Below, piece by piece: positions 1 through 6,105 of a stretch of DNA of 10,388 nucleotides. Every line of letters starts with the position of its first letter. Positions within the stretch are counted from its first letter, which is position 1. Origin of the DNA: JBAPRR01 sp049281195 (GTDB taxonomy: Bacteria; Actinomycetota; Acidimicrobiia; Acidimicrobiales; CAVXTF01); assembly GCA_049281195.1 (NCBI GenBank), contig JBAPRR010000400.1, positions 1 to 10,388 of the forward strand, written 5' to 3'. The notes beneath the pieces were generated by a model, which worked only from the letters and a program-made list of their open reading frames with translations, did no database searches and had not been told where the DNA came from. Made by a program: the position numbers and the translations under genes.

Positions 1-449
1 GTCGTGGCCGGACATCCAGCTTTTCGAAGCTCCCGCTCGGAAAAATGGGAATGGGCGATCCCGAAGAATGCCTTCGGCGCAAGCTGCTCGAGCTGCTCGA
101 GGCCGAGCTCGAGCTCCTCTCGAACCCATGGAGCCCACTTGTCGACCAAACCAGGTGGAGTGATGTTGTGGTAATCGACAAGCAGCGGCTCTGGTCGCTT
201 CATGACCGCTTCAGCCACCGCCGACCCAATCGAATGATGGAACAGCAGCCACGCGTCGGGCTCGGGACGGTAGGGAAGATCCTCCACCGGGCGGGTCTCG
301 GACTTGAGCTCGGGATGGACCTCACCCGAATAGATATCTGACTCGAAGCCTTCTCGGCGAAGGACGTCACGCACCTGGAGCACGTGATTTCCGATCGCGT
401 CGTTGTAGGCGAGGATGTGCACCACCTGATCGATCCGCGCCGGCTTCAC
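1..449 (-). CDS. GT4-type glycosyltransferase, N-terminal part (runs off the left edge)
   Basis: The frame is open from a GTG at 449 to the window edge (149 codons), so only the N-terminal nucleotide-sugar glycosyltransferase half is visible. It begins MKPARIDQVVHILAYNDAIG and contains VDYHNITP, a motif shared with the complete glycosyltransferase just upstream. The two proteins align without large gaps over this stretch (IDQVV, DAIG-HV, RDVLR, GF-SDI, RPEP, DYHNITP), so they are tandem paralogs. The GTG start overlaps the upstream gene's TGA as GTGA, which suggests translational coupling; no Shine-Dalgarno sequence is visible. As known for this family, it should transfer a sugar from an NDP- or GDP-sugar to a growing glycan in the cytoplasm. 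The donor-binding C-terminal domain with its EX7E motif lies outside the window, so activity cannot be judged. The start was chosen for the GTGA overlap and for the alignment with the paralog's start. Confidence 0.85.
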   Translation of the reverse strand, partial: MKPARIDQVVHILAYNDAIGNHVLQVRDVLRREGFESDIYSGEVHPELKSETRPVEDLPYRPEPDAWLLFHHSIGSAVAEAVMKRPEPLLVDYHNITPPGLVDKWAPWVREELELGLEQLEQLAPKAFFGIAHSHFSERELRKAGCPAT

Positions 450-1606
450 GGTGCGACCCGTTCTGTCGGGTCGGCGTTGATGGCAGCACCGACGCTCAGT
501 GTTGCCGGCAAGCCTGCGGCTGTCGCCTGCTCGATGGCGGCCGCCCATCTCTCTTTGCCGCGGGTGATCGAAAAGGTGTCCACCCTTTCGCGACCGTTCT
601 TGACCAACATCTCGCGCAGTGTTCGGTCGTTCATGACCCGATCGACCGCGGTGGCAAATCCAAGAGGGGACTTGTCCTCCAGCACCAGGGCGCCGTTTTG
701 CGCGGTCTCGGCGATGGCGCCGGCATCGAACGCAACGACCGGGATGCCGAAGCCCATGGCTTCGACAAGGGGGATGCAGAATCCCTCGTGCTCCGACGCG
801 CACACGAAGACATCTGACGTCCGGTAGTAGGAAGCGAGCTCGTCTTCCGATACGGATCCGGTTAGACGGACGGCGTCGGATATCCCGAGACGCCTGGCGT
901 AACGCTCCAGAGCCCGGGGATAGTCGTCGCCCATCGATGTGCCGACCAGATGCAGGCGCGCCAACGGATCGAACTCCTGGCGGTAGCAGGCCAGAGCCTT
1001 GACCAGATCGTGTTGTGCCTTGGCCGGAGTGACGCGCCCGACGAACAACCAGTCAGCCCCACCACCGGCGCGCTCGGCTCGGCGATCCGATTCGAGACGT
1101 GCGTCACGCTTGGCGGCGAGACCGACCGGGTCGAACAGCGGAGGCACGACCACGGTGCGACCTTTGGGCATTCCCGAGCCCTCGAGATCCAACGCGTTGA
1201 ACCCGGAGTCGGCGAACCCGAAGAAGGACACCCCGGTGAACAGCTCGAGCTGTGCCAGGCCGGCGTCCGCCTCCTCTGTGGCCCACGGCACCCATCCGCC
1301 GAAAAGGTGAGCGGGAGTGATGTTGTGATAGTCGACCATCTTCGGCTCAGGACGTGCTGCTATCAGATCCCCGACCGGAGACCCGCTCGACAGGTGGTAG
1401 AGCCACCAGGTATCCGGTCGCTCGCGGGTGGGAAGGTCATCGGTGAACCGCACCATGGAGCGCGTTTCCGGGAACGCCCCCATGCACCAGATGTCCGACG
1501 CGAACCCGAGGTCACGCAGCACGTCTCTGAGCAGGATCACGTGCACCCCGATGGCGTCACGCCCGCCCAGTGACGGGACGACCTGGTCTATGCGGCTCGG
1601 CCTCAC
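446..1606 (-). CDS. GT4-type glycosyltransferase (complete, 386 aa)
   Basis: This is a retaining-type GT-B glycosyltransferase, expected to add a sugar to a polysaccharide in the cytoplasm. Residues 1-150 form the acceptor-side domain, with VDYHNITP at 91-98. Residues 185-345 form the Glycos_transf_1 domain, with the loop LFVGRVTPAKAQHDLV (187-202) and the EX7E motif E274-E282 in EGFCIPLVE, the donor-binding signature of GT4 enzymes. Length is normal. The frame stays open far upstream, to about 2047, but that part lies over the methyltransferase in another frame. The GTG at 1606 is preferred because it makes a GTGA overlap with the methyltransferase stop and begins MRPSRIDQVV, matching the paralog start. 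The stop likewise overlaps the next glycosyltransferase start. The sugar and linkage cannot be told from sequence. Confidence 0.92.
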   Translation of the reverse strand: MRPSRIDQVVPSLGGRDAIGVHVILLRDVLRDLGFASDIWCMGAFPETRSMVRFTDDLPTRERPDTWWLYHLSSGSPVGDLIAARPEPKMVDYHNITPAHLFGGWVPWATEEADAGLAQLELFTGVSFFGFADSGFNALDLEGSGMPKGRTVVVPPLFDPVGLAAKRDARLESDRRAERAGGGADWLFVGRVTPAKAQHDLVKALACYRQEFDPLARLHLVGTSMGDDYPRALERYARRLGISDAVRLTGSVSEDELASYYRTSDVFVCASEHEGFCIPLVEAMGFGIPVVAFDAGAIAETAQNGALVLEDKSPLGFATAVDRVMNDRTLREMLVKNGRERVDTFSITRGKERWAAAIEQATAAGLPATLSVGAAINADPTERVAP

Positions 1607-2757
1607 TGACCGCCGGCGTCGATGGCGAACGTTCCGGTTCCCGAGGCTCTCTTCTTGGTAGCCACGATCCTTTTGGTAGCAACGACGCAGTATGAATCCG
1701 GTCCGGCCACAAGCGCCTCGAGCCGGTCCAGGGCCTTGTTCAGCGCGGCAGCTGTCTGGTCGTCGCCAGCGGAGCGTTCGAGCGATCCGGATGTCGGGCC
1801 GGCGTAGCTCGCGACGTCGGTGAAGCCGAGATGTGAAAGAAGGTATGACCAAGTTTCGGGATGCCACGGGCCGCCGGGTGACAGATCGCTCACCACCGGG
1901 CCGACCGAGGCTTCCCACGACTGCGGCGAGGTGATGACGAGGGCGACGGTCCCTCCCGGCGCCAGCTTGAGCTCGGCCAACCTGAGCAACCGCCTCCGCT
2001 CGGCCAGAGACATGCGGTCGACCGATCCCGACAACACCAGCCCGCACAGCTTTTCGTCGCCCACCGAAGCCAGGTGCCCGAGAACGTCGTCGCGTCTCAC
2101 GTCGAGTCCCTTCTTCACCGCCTCGTCAGATGCGGCAGTCCCCGGATCGATGCCATATACGTCGAGCTCGGAAGCGAGCTTCTCCAACAGGGCTCCGTCG
2201 CTGCATTCGGCGTGCAGAACGCGCCCTTTCGGAGACGACGGGTCGGACAGTCTGGATCTCAGCACTTCGACGAAGGCTGTGGTGTCTGCGCCGGGAGCCG
2301 ACACGTCTTCTTCCGGGAGCGCGGGGGAAGTCGACATGGCGACAACGCTTTCGACCTCGCTCACCCTCTCGTCGAGAAGGTGGACTACCCGCATGACCGA
2401 GGACGAGAAATGGTTCAGCTGGCGGACGACGTAGTTGACGAACCACGCCTCGGCCTGCCACAGCATCCATTTGGTGAAGCCCTGCGGCTTACGCCGGGAG
2501 CCGAACGGGACCTGGGTATCGAAATAGGCAGCCCGGTCAGCGAGCTTCAGTGCGTCGGTGAAATGGTCGTCGTGAGTGCCCGTCGGCGTGAACCTGGCGA
2601 AGAGCTCGTCGAGCTTGCGCTCGAAGCTGGGAGGGAAATCGCCTGCCGCGCGCCTTACGCGAACCTCCTCGTCGATCTCGCGACGAACCTGCTCCAGGTA
2701 TGCGCGGTCATCGGCCACCGCACTGCCGGCGGTTCCAATCTGTGATTCGTCGGTCAC
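1603..2757 (-). CDS. class I SAM-dependent methyltransferase-like protein of a polysaccharide cluster
   Basis: The protein has 384 aa. Residues 15-140 are helical and charged, with FARFTP, a tryptophan-rich stretch WMLWQAEAW (97-105) and a probable coiled coil ending DERVSEVESVV. After a Ser/Pro/Ala linker (141-176) comes a Rossmann-like domain: motif I VLHAECSDG (180-188), YGIDP (201-205), a VLSGSVDRM strand (241-249) and LKLAPGGTVAL (263-273). Motif I is degenerate against the usual (D/E)xGxGxG, so SAM binding is probable but not certain. The start is GTG at 2757, 5 nt after GAGGAG (2763-2768); an in-frame TGA lies just upstream. It sits between wzt and two glycosyltransferases and is coupled by GTGA to the first. 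By analogy with WbdD of E. coli O8/O9a it could cap the glycan end, but it has no visible kinase domain, so this is inference. It could instead methylate an internal sugar. Confidence 0.8.
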   Translation of the reverse strand: MTDESQIGTAGSAVADDRAYLEQVRREIDEEVRVRRAAGDFPPSFERKLDELFARFTPTGTHDDHFTDALKLADRAAYFDTQVPFGSRRKPQGFTKWMLWQAEAWFVNYVVRQLNHFSSSVMRVVHLLDERVSEVESVVAMSTSPALPEEDVSAPGADTTAFVEVLRSRLSDPSSPKGRVLHAECSDGALLEKLASELDVYGIDPGTAASDEAVKKGLDVRRDDVLGHLASVGDEKLCGLVLSGSVDRMSLAERRRLLRLAELKLAPGGTVALVITSPQSWEASVGPVVSDLSPGGPWHPETWSYLLSHLGFTDVASYAGPTSGSLERSAGDDQTAAALNKALDRLEALVAGPDSYCVVATKRIVATKKRASGTGTFAIDAGGQ

Positions 2758-2792
2758 GCGATCTCCTCGTCAGTGATGCGGAACATCGCCCT

Positions 2793-2827
2793 GGCCATTA
2801 TGAGAAGTAGGCCATTGTGAGAATTAG
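2793..2827 (-). repeat. 17-bp-period tandem repeat between wzt and the methyltransferase gene
   Basis: On the plus strand GGCCATTATGAGAAGTAG (2793-2810) is followed at once by GGCCATTGTGAGAATTAG (2810-2827). The copies match at 16 of 18 positions and share one base. The right copy contains the wzt stop codon, so the array looks like a small duplication of the wzt 3' end. Read on the minus strand, each copy holds an ATG: one opens a 5-codon frame, the other a 14-codon frame (2754-2798) ending in the GTGA where the methyltransferase starts. Neither ATG has a Shine-Dalgarno sequence, so I do not call them genes. Confidence 0.6.
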
Positions 2828-4098
2828 TTGAGCGCAGCCGATCGGATGACGGCGTGCACCGGCAGGTTGACGACCCCGATGGAACGGCCCGGATTCATGA
2901 CTTCGAACGTTGCGGCGCCTTCTTGCCAGTCGTAGACGATCCCCCCTGCGCTCTGGGCAGCGATGGTGAGTGTGAAGTTGCCGTCCATGAGGGGCATCGC
3001 TTCGAAGATGAAATCGGCGCGGCCGCTTCCGACACTGCCATCGTAGGTAGCACCCAGAATGGCTGTGTCGGTCATGAAGAGGCCCCATCCGGCCGGATCG
3101 ACAACTGTGATGGCGATGGCAAGGCCCGGAGTGGGCTCGAGAACCTCGAAGATCACGCTCACGGTCAGCGGCTCTCCCGATTCGATATAAGGCCGCGTAC
3201 CCATTCCCGGGTGCTCGACGACGACCGATGAGATCATGACCCGTTTTTCGATTCCCGGGGCCGAGTCGGATACATCGACTGAGGCATCCACGCCGCCTCC
3301 GAATTTGAGCAGATGCTCACGGAAGTGGCGGATCGCCTCCGCCGGGACTCCGTAATCGATCACCCTCCCGCCCGCGAGGACCACGGCCCGGTCGCAGATC
3401 TGGCGAACCATCTCGGCGGCGTGGGTCACGAAGAGGATCGTCCGGCCTTCCGACTGGAACTCCTTGATTCGTTCCAGGCACTTGCGCTGGAAGTTCTCGT
3501 CACCGACCGCCAGGACCTCGTCGATGACGAGAACGTCGGGGTCCACGTTGACCGCGACTGCGAAGCCGAGCCGCACGTACATACCTGACGAGTAGAACTT
3601 GACCTGGTTGTCGATGAAGTGCTCGAGCTCGGCGAAGGCGACGATGTCGTCGAAGCGCTTCTCCATCTCCTTTTGGGACAGGCCGAGCAGAGCAGCGTTC
3701 AGAAACACGTTGTCGCGGCCGGACAGTTCAGGCTGGAATCCGGCTCCGAGCTCGAGAAGAGCGGCCAAGTGGCCGCGCACCCTGACCTCACCCTCGGTCG
3801 GCTGCAGGATCCCCGATACGCACTTGAGCAGCGTCGACTTTCCGGAACCGTTGCGTCCGAGAATGCCTACCGTCTCGCCTTCGATGACCTGGAAGCTCAC
3901 GTCTTTGAGCGCCCAGAAATCCTCGTGGGTGTTGTTGCCGGCGTGGAGGATGCGCTCCTTCAACGACTGATACTTCTCGTGGTAAAGGCGGAACCTCTTC
4001 GAGACCCCGACCACATCGACGGCCAGATGCGTTCCCGGCGGTGCGACGAAGTCGTGCTTCATGCCGTTCGTGGTGACGGCGTCGAACGATTCGTCCAC
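2824..4098 (-). CDS. wzt: ABC polysaccharide exporter ATPase (Wzt) with C-terminal carbohydrate-binding domain
   Basis: This is the ATP-hydrolysing subunit of an ABC exporter for O-antigen, teichoic-acid or galactan-type glycans, acting at the inner face of the membrane with Wzm. The nucleotide-binding domain spans about 25-265: Walker A GRNGSGKST (81-89), signature SSGMYVRLGFA (170-180), Walker B VLVIDE (189-194) and the switch His H226 in FVTHAAE. The early AVDVVGVSKRF and LKDVSF strands are typical of the Wzt/TagH family. Residues 280-410 are a beta-rich extension resembling Wzt_C, the domain that binds the modified non-reducing end of the glycan in E. coli O8/O9a. Simple transporters of this family stop near 260 aa, so the extension carries information. 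The start is GTG at 4098, directly after the wzm TAA, with GAGGAG at 4105-4110 inside the wzm end. ATG at codon 13 is an alternative start. Confidence 0.93.
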   Translation of the reverse strand: MDESFDAVTTNGMKHDFVAPPGTHLAVDVVGVSKRFRLYHEKYQSLKERILHAGNNTHEDFWALKDVSFQVIEGETVGILGRNGSGKSTLLKCVSGILQPTEGEVRVRGHLAALLELGAGFQPELSGRDNVFLNAALLGLSQKEMEKRFDDIVAFAELEHFIDNQVKFYSSGMYVRLGFAVAVNVDPDVLVIDEVLAVGDENFQRKCLERIKEFQSEGRTILFVTHAAEMVRQICDRAVVLAGGRVIDYGVPAEAIRHFREHLLKFGGGVDASVDVSDSAPGIEKRVMISSVVVEHPGMGTRPYIESGEPLTVSVIFEVLEPTPGLAIAITVVDPAGWGLFMTDTAILGATYDGSVGSGRADFIFEAMPLMDGNFTLTIAAQSAGGIVYDWQEGAATFEVMNPGRSIGVVNLPVHAVIRSAALN

Positions 4099-5136
4099 TT
4101 ACAGCTCCTCGGCGAAGTTTCCCTCGAGACGGCCGAAAACCACCATCGCGATGAGGAACAGGATGATCGAGCCGCCGAGTATCGCCAGATCTGAAAAGAG
4201 ATACCAGCTCGTGGTGTACGCGGCGGGGAGCACGGGGATGGCCGCATACGGCTTGATGGTCGAGTGCGGGGTATCGACGGCGTAGAAGAACCTTTGGAAG
4301 GTCATGACGATGGGCGTAACCGGGTTGGCGAAATAAATCCACAAAAGGTGAGTCCCCGGAATCCCGAAGATCCGGTGGGCGAACAGCTTGTCGTGCACCG
4401 TCTGGGGAAAGCGGTAGACCGCGGGTACCGCCCAGAACCAGGCCATCAACAGCACTTCGACGAGATGCTGGGTGTCGCGAAGGTAGACGTTCACCGCGGA
4501 AAGGAAAACCGACAATGCGGACGCGAAAGCGAGCAGAGCCGCCAACGCCGGAACGAGCAGCCAGATCAGGCCCCACGCCGGTCGATGCCAGAAGGCGAAC
4601 ATGAAGGCGACCATGACGATGCCCTGGAACACGAAGAACATGAACGCCGAACCGACAGAGGCGAGAGGGAGGATCTCGCGGGGAAACGCGACCTTTTTCA
4701 CGATCCCGCCGTTCGCCACCACCGTCGACGTAGCCCCGAGCACTCCGGTCTGGAAGAGGTTCCACATCAAAGTGGCGGAGAACATGTAGATGACGAAGTT
4801 CGGGATCCCGTTCGGAAGGAAGTAGGTGAACAGGACGTAGAAGACGGCAAGCGTCAATGCCGGGTTGAGCATCGACCAGATGAACCCGAGGAACGAGTTC
4901 TTGTACTTGACCTTTATCTCTTTGCGGACCAGGTAGACGAACAGCTCTCGCGACGGTCGACTCGCCAGCTCCTTGAGCCGGCGACGCAGGGGCATTTTGG
5001 CCGCGACGATGCGCGTGGTTTTCGGACCGCGCGCGGCGGCTCGTTGAGCCCGGATTAAGAGCTCGTCCTCCTCTGCCTTCGTGACGGGGAAGAGCTCCTC
5101 AACCTGCTCGCCTATTCGTGGCTGTGTGTCTGTCAT
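4099..5136 (-). CDS. wzm: ABC-2 type polysaccharide export permease (Wzm)
   Basis: This is the membrane channel subunit that moves a lipid-linked polysaccharide across the cytoplasmic membrane, powered by the ATPase encoded directly downstream. The 345-aa protein has a cytoplasmic N-terminus of about 80 residues, longer than usual. It is followed by the family hallmark of an amphipathic helix and first membrane segment (YKNSFLGFIWSMLNPALTLA), then about five further hydrophobic segments, including FMFFVFQGIVMVAFMFAF and a C-terminal AILGGSIILFLIAMVVFG. The FPREILPLASV loop after the third segment is typical of Wzm, RfbA and TagG. The ATG at 5136 lies 22 nt after clpP; no strong Shine-Dalgarno sequence is visible. 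The stop abuts the wzt start with no gap, so the two subunits should be made together. The exported glycan cannot be identified; O-antigen-like polymer, teichoic acid or galactan are all possible. Confidence 0.93.
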   Translation of the reverse strand: MTDTQPRIGEQVEELFPVTKAEEDELLIRAQRAAARGPKTTRIVAAKMPLRRRLKELASRPSRELFVYLVRKEIKVKYKNSFLGFIWSMLNPALTLAVFYVLFTYFLPNGIPNFVIYMFSATLMWNLFQTGVLGATSTVVANGGIVKKVAFPREILPLASVGSAFMFFVFQGIVMVAFMFAFWHRPAWGLIWLLVPALAALLAFASALSVFLSAVNVYLRDTQHLVEVLLMAWFWAVPAVYRFPQTVHDKLFAHRIFGIPGTHLLWIYFANPVTPIVMTFQRFFYAVDTPHSTIKPYAAIPVLPAAYTTSWYLFSDLAILGGSIILFLIAMVVFGRLEGNFAEEL

Positions 5137-5158
5137 GGCCGGAGCCGACCGCTCGAAA

Positions 5159-5854
5159 TCAGATGCGGCCTACCTTGGTCGAAGCGTGCTCTATCACCTG
5201 GTCGATGAACCCGTAATCCTTGGCTTCGTCTGCCGTGAACCACCTGTCGCGGTCGGAGTCGGCTTCGATCCTCTCGATGGGCTGGCCCGTGTGGAAGGCG
5301 ATCCGCTCTGCCATCATCCGCTTCAGGTACACGATCTGCTCGGCCTGAATGGCGATGTCAGCTGCCTGGCCCTGCATCTGCCCCGAAGGCTGGTGCATGA
5401 GGATCCGACTGTGAGGCAGGGCATAGCGCTTGCCCGGAGCACCGGCACACAAAAGGAACTGACCCATTGACGCGGCAAGGCCCACACAGGTCGTGCGGAC
5501 ATCGCACGCGACGAATTGCATCGTGTCGTAGATGGCGAGGCCATCTGTGACCGATCCGCCTGGCGAATTGATATAGAGATGGATGTCGCGCTCGTGGTCC
5601 TCAGCGGACAGGAGCAGCAACTGGGAGCAGACCAGGTTGGCCACCGTCTCGTCGATGGCGGTGCCGAGAAAGATGATCCGCTCTTTCAACAGACGTTGGA
5701 ACACGTCGGTCTGAGCCAAGTCGGACAGTCCGTTTCGCATCACTGGACCATGAATATCGCTCTGACCTGCCATTATAGGATTGTATGGATCGGCGGCGTT
5801 GATGTTGAGGTGACTCTGGGCGGCTTTCACCGGCCCGGCGGAGGGTTTTGCCAT
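5159..5854 (-). CDS. clpP: ATP-dependent Clp protease proteolytic subunit (ClpP, ClpP1-like)
   Basis: This is the serine protease subunit that assembles into a double heptameric barrel and degrades proteins fed in by Clp ATPases in the cytoplasm. The catalytic triad is intact: S129 in GLAASMGQF, H154 in ILMHQPSG, D203 in SDRDRWF. The spacing (25 and 49 residues) equals that of E. coli S97-H122-D171. Other family blocks are ERIIFLG (58-64), YINSPGGSVTDGLAIYD (94-110) and EAKDYGFID. The GLAASMGQFLL and IHQP-type blocks are closest, from memory, to actinobacterial ClpP1. The protein is 231 aa, with about 40 residues before the conserved core. The ATG at 5854 gives the longest product but has no Shine-Dalgarno sequence; the ATG at 5773 (codon 28) is an alternative. 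No clpX or second clpP is next to it; instead wzm follows after 22 nt, an unusual partner. Confidence 0.95.
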   Translation of the reverse strand: MAKPSAGPVKAAQSHLNINAADPYNPIMAGQSDIHGPVMRNGLSDLAQTDVFQRLLKERIIFLGTAIDETVANLVCSQLLLLSAEDHERDIHLYINSPGGSVTDGLAIYDTMQFVACDVRTTCVGLAASMGQFLLCAGAPGKRYALPHSRILMHQPSGQMQGQAADIAIQAEQIVYLKRMMAERIAFHTGQPIERIEADSDRDRWFTADEAKDYGFIDQVIEHASTKVGRI

Positions 5855-5888
5855 GGCCCGAGGCTACCGGTTCGATCGCCCTGAACGG

Positions 5889-5930
5889 GGCCATGAGGGG
5901 TCGCGACCCCGGGTCGCACACGCGATGGCC
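5889..5930. promoter_or_regulatory. nested palindrome cluster in the clpP leader
   Basis: Two perfect palindromes overlap: GGGGTCGCGACCCC (5897-5910) and GCGACCCCGGGTCGC (5903-5917, seven-base arms around one C). The half-site GGGTCGC therefore occurs three times in alternating orientation. A further inverted pair, GGCCAT (5889-5894) and ATGGCC (5925-5930), encloses them. The cluster lies 35-76 nt upstream of the clpP ATG at 5854. It could be an operator for a dimeric regulator or a leader RNA with two mutually exclusive hairpins. The rest of 5855-6024 shows no convincing promoter. I did not see a clear ClgR-type box, and no known regulator is matched to the half-site. Confidence 0.5.
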
Positions 5931-6024
5931 GACGCCCCCACCTCGGGCCAAACCCCCTTGTGTGGGCCACGGGCGTAAAGGTAACAGTGTGAGTCGATGC
6001 CCGAACGGTACGGTTTGGCAACAC

Positions 6025-6105
6025 GCGGGCGTGGCGGAATGGCAGACGCGCCGGGTTTAGGTCCCGGTCCCTTCGGGGGTGGAGGTTCGACTCCTCTCGC
6101 CCGCA
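6025..6105 (+). tRNA. tRNA-Leu (anticodon UAG)
   Basis: The sequence folds into a complete type II cloverleaf. The acceptor stem is GCGGGCG (6025-6031) with CGCCCGC (6098-6104), and the discriminator base is A6105. The anticodon stem is CCGGG/CCCGG around loop TTTAGGT (6056-6062), which gives anticodon TAG and decodes CUA/CUG-type leucine codons. The long variable arm (6068-6080) has a CCC-TTC-GGG hairpin, as expected for leucine. The T arm is GGAGG-TTCGACT-CCTCT (6081-6097), with one G-U pair. CCA is not encoded. TACGGT at 6009-6014 sits at a -10 distance but has no good -35, so the promoter is unclear. No terminator is visible after it, and cydB on the other strand overlaps it by 49 bp. Confidence 0.97.

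Noticed and set aside
1607..2047. N-terminal extension of the complete glycosyltransferase by 147 residues in the same frame
   Set aside because: It lies over the methyltransferase gene in another frame, is rich in Arg/Gly with no domain, and the GTG at 1606 matches the paralog's start.
3788..4765. Minus-strand open frame of 325 codons across wzm and wzt
   Set aside because: It is an Arg-rich shadow; both true genes have full family motifs in their own frames.
5772..5777. TATAAT on the minus strand as a promoter for clpP
   Set aside because: It lies inside the clpP frame at codon 28 and no -35 hexamer sits 16-18 nt upstream.
5848..6060. Plus-strand open frame of 70 codons ending in AGVAEWQTRRV
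   Set aside because: Its end is a translation of tRNA-Leu, a familiar false gene, and the rest runs antisense to the clpP leader.
6025..6105. tRNA-Leu as an attachment site of an integrated element
   Set aside because: No integrase is present and I see no second copy of the tRNA 3' end in the window.
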